Source: JADHUC01 sp964617665 (GTDB taxonomy: Bacteria > Planctomycetota > Planctomycetia > Pirellulales > Pirellulaceae). Taken from it: a DNA stretch of 25,016 nt. The position numbers and the translations under genes were made by a program. Position 1 is the stretch's first letter. Every line of letters starts with the position of its first letter. The notes under the pieces were generated by a model, which saw nothing but the letters and a program-made list of their open reading frames with translations, was not told where the DNA came from and ran no database searches. The DNA lies in contig CAZUAH010000172.1 in assembly GCA_964617665.1 (NCBI GenBank), positions 1-25,016 of the forward strand. Reading direction: 5' to 3'. Positions 1 to 6,010 of the stretch are shown here, piece after piece.

Positions 1-65
1 TGACGCTCAGTCCAGCCCCGGCCACCCAACCTGACATTGATCGACAGACACACCACTACCAGTCG

Positions 66-1526
66 TCAATAGTCCGCCTCCTCCTTATTCGTCTCCGTGT
101 CCGATTCATTGGCCGCGTCTTCGGCATCCCTTTCGTTGTCCTCCGCCATTTCGTCGAATTCCTCGTCGCCCTCGCGTTTCGAGAAACTCATTATCACACC
201 GATTGCGATCAAGGCCGCCAGCAGCAAACCGACGCTGCCCCACATCCACAGTTTTCGGTTTCTGCTGGTCGCCGATTTGTCGTCACCGCCTTCCGGATCT
301 TCGTGGGATTTTAGCTCTTTCTTGAGTGATGCGATCTCCTCCTTGTAGTTGTCGGCCTTGTCTTTTTGGTCGGATACTGACTTTGTGAGTCGGGCGATAC
401 GATCGTCCAGATACTCCTGTTCGTCTTCTGCACGCTTCAGGGAGGTCGTCAGTGCATCGTTTTCCTCTTTGACCTTCTCTTCCATACCCCGATATACGCG
501 GGCGTCCGCCTTCATGCGATCATTTTCGCTCTGTAATTGCTCCAACAGCCGCACAAGTCCTTCCGAATTGCCCTCACCCAATTGGCCTACTACTCGATCC
601 AAGATCTTCACTTGACTATCGAGTTCACGAGAACGTTCTTCGGCTTCTGCTATACGATCCAAACGCTCGACCAGCACGGCAACCTGTTTCGATTGCTGAT
701 CCGGTTTGTCCGGTTCGGAGCTGCCGGGCGCGATGATCTTCCAAGCGATAAGTGCGAGGAAAATAAACTGCACCGTCAACATGCCAAGGATCGCAACACC
801 CTGCCACGGGGATCGACCATTGCCGACGTTGACCACCGATGGAGGGTACAGTCCTCCGGGACCGGGATAACCGCCAAGTCTGGGATCGCTGGACATGGTG
901 AATTCGCCTTTTAGTTGAGCTGCGAAGATCTCTAGTTCCGCTTGTCTATGACGCGACGCAATCAGGTAGAAGCCGCCAACCCGTCGCTGTTGTTCACCAG
1001 CATCGCCCGACCACTGAAACCATCCCCGATCGCCGCGACATGGGTCGACCACCAGCGCCACGTCGAGCGGTCGGTTGAAAAAGTTGTTGCAGATGAACGT
1101 ATCCATGCCGGACAGAAAGACGCCCCAATCCGGATGCGTGTGATACCAACCCACCATCCGAAAATCGTCCGGGAATTCGTCTCGCTGGCGAGTAATTTCC
1201 GACCATGTGTCGTGCGTGAACTTGAAGCTGCCTTTGCTGGCCTCGTAATGCTCGGCTCGGAGGCTGTCGGTAACCATCACGAACGGTCTACCGTCCCTGT
1301 CTTCGCACTGGTCGCCCAGCAGCACGCCGCCCAACTCGACCTTTGTGTTCGACAGAGCGTGAGCTTCCATGTCGCGCATGGTGTCCAGATCGACGAATAC
1401 GGGCAGATCGTCCTCCTTGGGCATCCCGCAAGCCACAACCGCATAATGCTTGTTGCGGTCCGGACGCAGATGTTGCTCATGCTGCGTCTGTTCGATTTCC
1501 CCGAACTCGATATCAGGATCTGCCAT
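66..1526 (-). CDS. Membrane-anchored JAB/JAMM metallo-isopeptidase with coiled coil
   Basis: A 486-aa protein with an N-terminal JAB/MPN domain (about residues 30-200) that keeps the whole JAMM zinc site: E64 in VELGG, H129 and H131 in YHTHP, then S139 and D142 in FLSGMD. A Gly/Pro-rich linker leads to membrane segment 1 (about 243-264), a charged heptad-like coiled coil (about 278-408), membrane segment 2 (about 427-448) and a very acidic tail ending EEADY. JAMM enzymes of this type cleave isopeptide bonds at Ub-like C-termini. Here the enzyme would be tethered to the membrane with the JAB domain in the cytosol and, if both segments span, the coiled coil outside the cytoplasm (inference). 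The ATG at 1526 is preceded by GAAGG and overlaps the end of the E1 gene by 14 nt, so translation is probably coupled. Its JAB domain closely resembles that of the soluble JAB two genes upstream. Function as a deconjugase is inferred; it could instead be a receptor or sensor. Confidence 0.9.
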   Translation of the reverse strand: MADPDIEFGEIEQTQHEQHLRPDRNKHYAVVACGMPKEDDLPVFVDLDTMRDMEAHALSNTKVELGGVLLGDQCEDRDGRPFVMVTDSLRAEHYEASKGSFKFTHDTWSEITRQRDEFPDDFRMVGWYHTHPDWGVFLSGMDTFICNNFFNRPLDVALVVDPCRGDRGWFQWSGDAGEQQRRVGGFYLIASRHRQAELEIFAAQLKGEFTMSSDPRLGGYPGPGGLYPPSVVNVGNGRSPWQGVAILGMLTVQFIFLALIAWKIIAPGSSEPDKPDQQSKQVAVLVERLDRIAEAEERSRELDSQVKILDRVVGQLGEGNSEGLVRLLEQLQSENDRMKADARVYRGMEEKVKEENDALTTSLKRAEDEQEYLDDRIARLTKSVSDQKDKADNYKEEIASLKKELKSHEDPEGGDDKSATSRNRKLWMWGSVGLLLAALIAIGVIMSFSKREGDEEFDEMAEDNERDAEDAANESDTETNKEEADY

Positions 1527-2697
1527 TGCCTTCGCTCATTACCGCGTCTCGATCCCCGCCGAGCAGGAATGTCTTTTCGCCGTCCTGCGCCTCAATACGA
1601 ACAATGTCGTAAGGAGCTACACCAAGGTCACTCAGTCTCTGCTGAGCCAAATCGGATTCTGAGTCGACACAGTGCACGATCTTCGGTCGCGCCATTTCGC
1701 TACACTCTGGGCATACACCTTGGCTCATGCCCACCAGGGCGCACGGCTTCATGATGCTGCGGTTCGTACCACATTGGTCACAGTCGACCGATACTACCAG
1801 ATCTCGATCGAGCATCATTCGCAACTCGCCGTCGCCAACGAACTCGCGGGCGGCCGTGAACAGTTCGACGGCCGTGTGTGCCGTCGCACGCAACGGCAAT
1901 TCGACAGGTTCCTCATAGGTTTCGTGACTCAGGCAATCCTCACGGCGCTGAAACTTCGTGCGATAGAACTGATTCGCCACGCCGTTGTAGACCATCGCCT
2001 CGCCTCCGGCGACCGGCATGGCATGCAGCAGCTTGAGCGCTTCCTGGGTCTGTAGACCGCCGATCATTGCAGAGATGGTGGGCGCGGTCGGGACTTTTCC
2101 CGATTGAATATCCTCCTGCGTGAGCAACGGGCAACTGTAGCGGAGATTGATCAGACGATAGTCGTTTTCCGTCATGCCACATTCGTAACATGCACTGTCG
2201 GGTGGGACGAAAACCTTCACTACGCCGTTGATCTCTTCGATGCCACCGTCGATCCATGGGGTGTTCACTTTCCAGCACGAGCGGTTCACCCACAGACGCG
2301 ACTCGCGATTATCCAGACAGCCAATCACCACATCCACATCGCGAAACACGCCCAGGCCAATGTCGGTGAGCACGTTTCCATGGATTGGCGTCACGCGCAC
2401 GCCAGGATTCAAGTCGCCCAGAGCCTCGGCAGCCACTTCTGCCTTTGCACGCCCGCGATCCCGGGATCGGTATAGCACTGATCGCGTCAAGTTGGATTTT
2501 TCGATCTTGTCGAAGTCAATGACGAGAATGTGCCCGACGCCCAGCAGCGCCAGATTCTTCAGCACCTCGTTCCCCAACGCGCCGGCGCCTACCACCAGGA
2601 TCTTCGCGCGTGACAGTTTGTCTTGATCCCACCAGTGAATCAGGCGAAACCGGGAATAGCGGTCCTCGTCGTCAATGATAAAGGCGTTCTTGGACAT
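1513..2697 (-). CDS. E1-like (ThiF/MoeB/UBA superfamily) Ubl-activating enzyme with zinc-ribbon C-terminal region
   Basis: This 394-aa protein should adenylate the C-terminal glycine of the neighbouring Ubl and carry it as a thioester for transfer to the E2. The Rossmann-type adenylation domain (about 15-250) shows the ATP loop GAGALGNE (37-44), the acidic strand end DFDKIEKSNLTR with the Arg finger R72, and CLDNRESR with the Mg-binding Asp D129. A CxxC pair lies at C170/C173. The best catalytic-Cys candidate is C189 in RYSCPLL, close to where ThiF/E1 proteins carry theirs. Beyond residue 255 there is an extra region with a second cysteine set (C306/C309 and C329/C332) that looks like a zinc ribbon; this is not part of the minimal ThiF/MoeB fold and may dock the E2 or Ubl. 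ThiF or MoeB in cofactor synthesis is less likely, because E2, Ubl and JAB genes flank it and no thiamin or molybdopterin genes do. The ATG at 2697 has no strong Shine-Dalgarno. Confidence 0.93.
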   Translation of the reverse strand: MSKNAFIIDDEDRYSRFRLIHWWDQDKLSRAKILVVGAGALGNEVLKNLALLGVGHILVIDFDKIEKSNLTRSVLYRSRDRGRAKAEVAAEALGDLNPGVRVTPIHGNVLTDIGLGVFRDVDVVIGCLDNRESRLWVNRSCWKVNTPWIDGGIEEINGVVKVFVPPDSACYECGMTENDYRLINLRYSCPLLTQEDIQSGKVPTAPTISAMIGGLQTQEALKLLHAMPVAGGEAMVYNGVANQFYRTKFQRREDCLSHETYEEPVELPLRATAHTAVELFTAAREFVGDGELRMMLDRDLVVSVDCDQCGTNRSIMKPCALVGMSQGVCPECSEMARPKIVHCVDSESDLAQQRLSDLGVAPYDIVRIEAQDGEKTFLLGGDRDAVMSEGNGRS

Positions 2698-2744
2698 ACA
2701 CGTATCTTATTTGCTCGTACCGTGAATGGTAAGCCTGTGTGCGG

Positions 2745-3263
2745 CTACTTCACACACACGAAACCACAGTCGATGACCTGGTTGCCGCGCCATTGAAAAA
2801 ATCCGAACTCGCTTTCGCGCGGATCGACAACCATGGCGATCTGCCAAGACTCGTTGAAGAAATGCCGATGGATAAATAAGTCGTAGCCCGACAGAAAGAT
2901 GCCAAATCCCGGATGGGTATGCTGCCAACCGACGATTACGTCGTCAGGGCGAGACGCGCCCACTTCGCGCGTCATCGCCGCCCACGTTTCGTGCGTGAAG
3001 GTCAGCGACGCGGCTTTGGAGTGGGCGTCGACCGCCGGCAGGAAGTGCTTGACCTCGACGTGTCGCTGCTCGCCACCGTACACGGCACCGGTCAAGAAGC
3101 CGCCCAATTCACGGTCGGTATCTTGCTCGGAGTACTCCAGAATCTCTTCCAGAACCGGTTCATGGACGAGAATGGGATAGTCTCCGTCGTGGATTGCGCC
3201 GATCCGTTTACCTCGACCGGCGATGGAAGTGGGAGAATCGGTATTCCCGGATGACTGCGGCAT
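2745..3263 (-). CDS. Soluble JAB/JAMM metallo-isopeptidase
   Basis: A 172-aa single-domain JAB/MPN protein with an intact JAMM site: E52 in RELGG, H115 and H117 in QHTHP, S125 and D128 in FLSGYD. The downstream strand MVVDPRESEFGFFQW is typical of the fold. It has no signal peptide or membrane segment, so it should act in the cytosol. Family knowledge makes it a Zn-dependent peptidase or isopeptidase that removes Ubl from targets or trims Ubl C-termini. Because the Ubl encoded here already ends in glycine, deconjugation is the likelier role (inference). It lies between the E2 and E1 genes on the same strand, 47 nt before the E1 gene. It is clearly paralogous to the membrane-bound JAB: both share FTH(D/E)TW, the GW-HTHP stretch, FLSG-D and VVDP...FQW. 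The ATG at 3263 lacks an obvious Shine-Dalgarno, and the gap before it holds a REP-like palindrome. Confidence 0.92.
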   Translation of the reverse strand: MPQSSGNTDSPTSIAGRGKRIGAIHDGDYPILVHEPVLEEILEYSEQDTDRELGGFLTGAVYGGEQRHVEVKHFLPAVDAHSKAASLTFTHETWAAMTREVGASRPDDVIVGWQHTHPGFGIFLSGYDLFIHRHFFNESWQIAMVVDPRESEFGFFQWRGNQVIDCGFVCVK

Positions 3264-3287
3264 GATTCAAGGCAATGGTGCGTGGCG

Positions 3288-3360
3288 AAAAAAGGGGTCA
3301 GGACCCTTTTGTGCGAAGCACCCTCGGGCCGTTCCGGCAAAAGGGTCCTGACCCCTTTTT
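3288..3360. repeat. REP/BIME-like double palindrome inside the Ub-like operon
   Basis: A perfect 22-nt inverted repeat has arms at 3289-3310 and 3339-3360. Each arm is itself nearly palindromic (core GGGTC-AG-GACCC flanked by A-runs and T-runs). The 28-nt spacer contains two more small hairpins: GTGC-GAA-GCAC at 3311-3321 and GCCG-TTC-CGGC at 3328-3338. This pair-of-hairpins architecture is what REP/BIME elements look like; such elements are mobilised by REP-associated tyrosine transposases, none of which is encoded here. The long stem with flanking A/T runs could also act as a bidirectional terminator, attenuator or mRNA-stabilising structure between the E2 and JAB genes. Confidence 0.8.
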
Positions 3361-3374
3361 CCGCTCTTTTTCCG

Positions 3375-4091
3375 CTATTCGATGAACAGAATGTCCGGAG
3401 TTTCAGATCCGGCACCGTCTTCCACAACTTCTGCGTCGACCACTTCTTCATTCATGAACACGATGTCGGGCCCGTCGGCGACCTCACTCACGCGGCTGGC
3501 TGGTGGAAGAAATCGCGACGCTGGTCGGTCGTTGGATGCCGACGGCGATTGGGAGGCATGATCGTTGCACCGGCCGGAATTCGCAGCTTCTTTCGCTAAC
3601 TTGTCGCGAATGGGGCGGGGATCGACGGGGAAGCCGTAAACGGTCTGCTCCTTAACCCAAAGGGCTGCCTCGCGATTGTAGGGGCTTTCCACATCGAAAT
3701 TGTGGTAACGGATCATGTCCCAGAGCATGGTGCACAGTTCGTCAAGCTGCAGGCTGGGGACCCAATGCGTACTGTATCCGCCCAGACACACGACCCCATT
3801 GGCCGAGATGTTTGGATGGAAAATGGGCGTCCGCCACGTCAATTCGGGCATCATCCGTGGATAGGCCGCACCCAACCGGATCATCACCTCGTGCCGTTGG
3901 CAGAACCGCACTTCGTGCGATCCGTCCACCCTACACAGCCCGCGTCCGTAGAAGTGGGCCACGTAGACGTCGGGCGGGCCCCCGAACATCGGACCGGGGA
4001 CTGTGTAGTCCAGAATGCTGCTTTCTGCCTTCAACCGTTCGATCGCCTTCAGGTCGCTGCGCAAACGGCGAAGACGAGGCGATTGGCGCAT
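3375..4091 (-). CDS. E2-like (UBC-fold) Ubl-conjugating enzyme
   Basis: A 238-aa protein whose first roughly 155 residues form a UBC fold: N-terminal basic helix, PYP-like stretch (AAYPRMMPELTW), HPN motif at H92-P93-N94, and catalytic Cys C102 in GVVCLGG, eight residues after the Asn as in eukaryotic E2s. The downstream helix LDELCTMLWDMI is also E2-typical. It should accept Ubl from the E1 as a thioester and transfer it to a target amine. The start is the ATG at 4091, because AAGGAG lies 6 nt upstream; a longer in-frame TTG at 4154 is unsupported. After residue 170 comes a low-complexity linker and then a tail with two similar hydrophobic-acidic segments, PDIVFMNEE (208-216) and PDILFIE (232-238), which resemble Ubl-interacting (SIM-like) motifs (inference). 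It lies 76 nt downstream of the Ubl gene on the same strand. Confidence 0.93.
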   Translation of the reverse strand: MRQSPRLRRLRSDLKAIERLKAESSILDYTVPGPMFGGPPDVYVAHFYGRGLCRVDGSHEVRFCQRHEVMIRLGAAYPRMMPELTWRTPIFHPNISANGVVCLGGYSTHWVPSLQLDELCTMLWDMIRYHNFDVESPYNREAALWVKEQTVYGFPVDPRPIRDKLAKEAANSGRCNDHASQSPSASNDRPASRFLPPASRVSEVADGPDIVFMNEEVVDAEVVEDGAGSETPDILFIE

Positions 4092-4167
4092 TCGAATCTC
4101 CTTCACGCAGGCCGGCACCCGTTGCCAAGCGGGCTCCAGACCATCCCAAATCAACAGTCAACACGCC

Positions 4168-4464
4168 CTACCCGGCAACGATCTCAGGATAGACGATCAG
4201 GTGATCGCCGTCACTGACCTGAGCCACCGGCAACGTCTGATCCTCGCGGAGGCGTTTGCCGCCTTCCTTGTGGTCCAGACTGTAGCTCATCGGCTGGCCG
4301 TCGGGGCCAGTCACCGGTAGGTTCATCTTGGTGATGATATTCGGCAGGATTCGTCGGACGGTGACAGCGTCCGCAATCACCGCGTCAACCGACTTGGCGC
4401 CCGTCTGATCGAGAAACGTCACACGAGTTCCCTTCCGCTCGCCTCCAGAACCTTGTTCGCTCAT
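4168..4464 (-). CDS. Ubiquitin-like modifier (YukD-like beta-grasp Ubl) with native C-terminal glycine
   Basis: A 98-aa protein predicted to have a beta-grasp fold: strand TRVTFLDQ, helix VTVRRILPNIITKM, strand PMSYSLDHKE, and the terminal strand DGDHLIVYPE, ending in IVAG. It is the probable protein modifier of the operon. The chain stops exactly at a single glycine (G98), so no proteolytic maturation appears necessary before E1 adenylation. Start: the ATG at 4464 has GGGAG 6 nt upstream; an upstream in-frame extension to 4587 looks unlike the conserved part and was not used. It is the first gene of the operon, preceded by a long leader with a candidate promoter. Sequence similarity to ubiquitin itself is low. 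The assignment rests on length, fold pattern, terminal Gly and linkage to E1, E2 and JAB genes. YukD-like proteins in other bacteria also associate with type VII secretion, but no such genes are visible here. Confidence 0.88.
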   Translation of the reverse strand: MSEQGSGGERKGTRVTFLDQTGAKSVDAVIADAVTVRRILPNIITKMNLPVTGPDGQPMSYSLDHKEGGKRLREDQTLPVAQVSDGDHLIVYPEIVAG

Positions 4465-4488
4465 ATCCAACTCCCATCGCGACACACA

Positions 4489-4575
4489 GAAAGGGCTTAA
4501 TGAGATACCATCGGCGCAACTATCCGGTCGAAATATTCGTTCAGTAACGCGCAATCTTGGCCCGAAAGGGCTTAA
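4489..4575. repeat. Two 12-bp direct repeats in the Ubl leader
   Basis: The identical 12-mer GAAAGGGCTTAA occurs at 4489-4500 and 4564-4575, 75 bp apart (start to start). On the coding strand it reads TTAAGCCCTTTC. Both copies sit between the candidate promoter and the Ubl start codon. They could be repeated binding sites for a regulator or structured leader elements. Chance recurrence is possible but not likely in a 280-bp gap. Confidence 0.45.
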
Positions 4576-4652
4576 CTGTTGAAACAAATCCCCTCAGAAG
4601 AGTCGTTATATCATATCCTTGGGAAGCCGATTCGGCGAGATCCCAACCGTCT

Positions 4653-4681
4653 ATTATAGCGATTCATTCCCCTAGGGTTCC
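4653..4681 (-). promoter_or_regulatory. Candidate promoter for the Ub-like operon
   Basis: Read on the minus strand, a perfect TATAAT (4658-4653) is preceded at exactly 17 bp by GGAACC (4681-4676). The -10 is consensus. The -35 is not the TTGACA of housekeeping sigma but resembles GGAAC-type boxes of ECF sigma factors. It lies about 190 nt upstream of the Ubl start codon and just past the end of the preceding URO-D gene. The GGAACC box also belongs to an imperfect inverted repeat (GGGTTCC/GGAAACCC). This is a sequence match only. Confidence 0.4.
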
Positions 4682-4747
4682 AGCTAGCAGGAAACCCAGA
4701 GGCATTTGGGGCTCGAATCGGCCGCGGCAACGGGCGTCCCGAGAGAC

Positions 4748-5788
4748 CTATTTCTCGCCAGATGCGCCCACCGCATCGCAGAACGCCGCGATCTTCTCGG
4801 CCGAAAACTGAGCTGGGGTGAAGCCGCCTGCCGAAAGAATCACTCGGTGTGGCTCCGAAATCGAACCGACCAGTTGGGTGACACCTTGGCGAATCTCGTC
4901 GCACGTGCCCAACCCCATGACGTCACGCGGCGGTATGTTGCCCAACAGCGTCACATTATCGCCTGCAAGCTGCCGAATCTCGTTGAAATCGTGCTCGAAA
5001 GAAAAGTTGAAGAGGTTAACTCCCATCTTCTCCAGGTACCGTGCCGTGATCAGCCCAAAAGCATCGTTGTGCAGGAATCGCACCGTCACGTCCAGCGATC
5101 CGAAAATCTCGGTCATGTAGGGCAAGACGAACTTGCAGAAATCCTCTTCCCCCACGAACCCCATGAAATCCTCCAGGACCAGCACACCGTCGATGGTCGG
5201 GAACTTCTCCTTCTGGTAGGCCAGCCAATCCACCGCGAACTGTGTAGATATTCGCAGCAATTGATGGATGGCTTCCGGATCGGTCCGGCAAGCCATGAAG
5301 AACTCGGTATGCCCCAATAGATAAGATGCAATCGTCAGAGGCCCATGCGATGTGGCGAAACGTATCCGATGTCCCGCCTCCTCGATCGCCGATTGACTCT
5401 GTTCCAGCCGCCGGATGATAAACGGCAGCAACCCGTCCGTTTGGACATTTGGCTGCGGGAGTCGAGCAATATCCGCGCAGTCACGCAAGACGGTCTCGCA
5501 CGTTGGGAAACCATCATCGGGCCAAACACACTTTGCGCCAAACGAAGGCGGATTGGAAATCATTCCATATTCAGCCCAAAAGCCGGGTATCCACAACACA
5601 TCCGGAAACCGCTGCACGGCGTTGAGATTGGCCTCAAGCCAAACGCGGCTGTCCGCGAAGTAGTCCATCAGGCTGATGGTGTTGATCCCCGTGAACCAAG
5701 GACCGTCAGCCAAAAAGCCAACCGGCAGCGGCTCAAGCAACTGTCCATCGATAATCCGCAACAGATCTTCCCACTGCCCATCCGTCAT
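4748..5788 (-). CDS. URO-D-superfamily protein 1 (no zinc ligands)
   Basis: A 346-aa TIM-barrel protein of the uroporphyrinogen decarboxylase/corrinoid methyltransferase superfamily, recognised from the C-terminal half: FGSLDVTVRFLHNDAFG, GVNLFNFSFEHD, and LLGNIPPRDVMGLGT near residues 282-295, followed by RVILSAGGFTPAQ. In zinc-dependent methyltransferase members an HxC(G) motif follows the equivalent strand; here it reads H240-N241-D242 with no Cys, and GG replaces the distal Cys. A Zn-thiolate methyl-transfer mechanism therefore looks unlikely and the reaction is unknown. It is not a normal HemE: no other haem genes are nearby and the N-terminus is different. The ATG at 5788 is preceded by TGAGGA; the longer TTG start at 5803 would overlap that ribosome binding site. 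It is divergent from the Tat-signal gene at 6011 and lies upstream of the Ub-like operon on the same strand, separated by 283 bp. Confidence 0.85.
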   Translation of the reverse strand: MTDGQWEDLLRIIDGQLLEPLPVGFLADGPWFTGINTISLMDYFADSRVWLEANLNAVQRFPDVLWIPGFWAEYGMISNPPSFGAKCVWPDDGFPTCETVLRDCADIARLPQPNVQTDGLLPFIIRRLEQSQSAIEEAGHRIRFATSHGPLTIASYLLGHTEFFMACRTDPEAIHQLLRISTQFAVDWLAYQKEKFPTIDGVLVLEDFMGFVGEEDFCKFVLPYMTEIFGSLDVTVRFLHNDAFGLITARYLEKMGVNLFNFSFEHDFNEIRQLAGDNVTLLGNIPPRDVMGLGTCDEIRQGVTQLVGSISEPHRVILSAGGFTPAQFSAEKIAAFCDAVGASGEK

Positions 5789-5902
5789 CGCATCTGTCCT
5801 CAATCAGAAATGTTGGCTCCATTGTGGCTGGGGAAGCGGTCCTCGTCCAGCGCGGGTGCCCTACCAATGGAATTAAGGGCCCCGCCCAGCTACATACCTT
5901 CG

Positions 5903-5923
5903 ATTGTGCGTGGACCGCACAAT
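5903..5923. promoter_or_regulatory. Perfect 8-bp dyad, candidate operator
   Basis: ATTGTGCG (5903-5910) and CGCACAAT (5916-5923) form a perfect inverted repeat around a 5-nt centre (TGGAC). It sits in the 222-bp gap between two divergent genes, 25 bp upstream of a TATACT box for the plus-strand gene and 115 bp upstream of the minus-strand URO-D start. This is typical placement for a dimeric repressor or activator shared by both genes. No regulator gene is seen in the window. Confidence 0.5.
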
Positions 5924-5948
5924 TGTTCGACACAAGATGCGGATTGGG

Positions 5949-6004
5949 TATACTGGCACAAACACCACTGCATACTTGGTTGCGATTGCGCAGCATTCAG
6001 GAGG
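5949..6004 (+). promoter_or_regulatory. Candidate -10 box and strong Shine-Dalgarno for the gene at 6011
   Basis: TATACT at 5949-5954 is a good -10 match; no convincing -35 lies at the expected distance, so the promoter call is weak. AGGAGG at 5999-6004, six nt before the GTG at 6011, is an ideal ribosome binding site. It decides the start codon of the downstream gene. Confidence 0.45.
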
Positions 6005-6010
6005 CGTACC

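Noticed and set aside
1..37. A minus-strand ATG at 37 opens a 12-codon frame running off the window, possibly the next gene of the Ub-like operon.
   Set aside because: Too short to recognise and without a Shine-Dalgarno; it may be real but cannot be supported here.
1513..2697. E1-like gene as ThiF or MoeB of thiamin/molybdopterin synthesis.
   Set aside because: Adjacent E2, Ubl and JAB genes, plus an additional zinc-ribbon region, fit a conjugation role; no cofactor genes are present.
3288..3360. CRISPR-like repeat.
   Set aside because: Only one inverted pair, no repeat-spacer periodicity and no cas genes.
3375..4154. Longer E2 starting at TTG 4154.
   Set aside because: The ATG at 4091 has an AAGGAG at ideal spacing; the extension does not look like an E2 N-terminus.
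4168..4464. YukD-like Ubl as part of a type VII (ESX) secretion locus.
   Set aside because: No WXG100, FtsK/EssC or EccD-like gene in the visible neighbourhood.
4748..5788. URO-D genes as haem-synthesis uroporphyrinogen decarboxylase (hemE).
   Set aside because: Three divergent copies, glycan-gene context, and HxCG motifs in two of them do not fit housekeeping HemE.
5345..6010. Long N-terminal extension of the Tat-signal protein.
   Set aside because: It runs antisense through URO-D 1; the GTG at 6011 has a perfect Shine-Dalgarno followed at once by a Tat signal.
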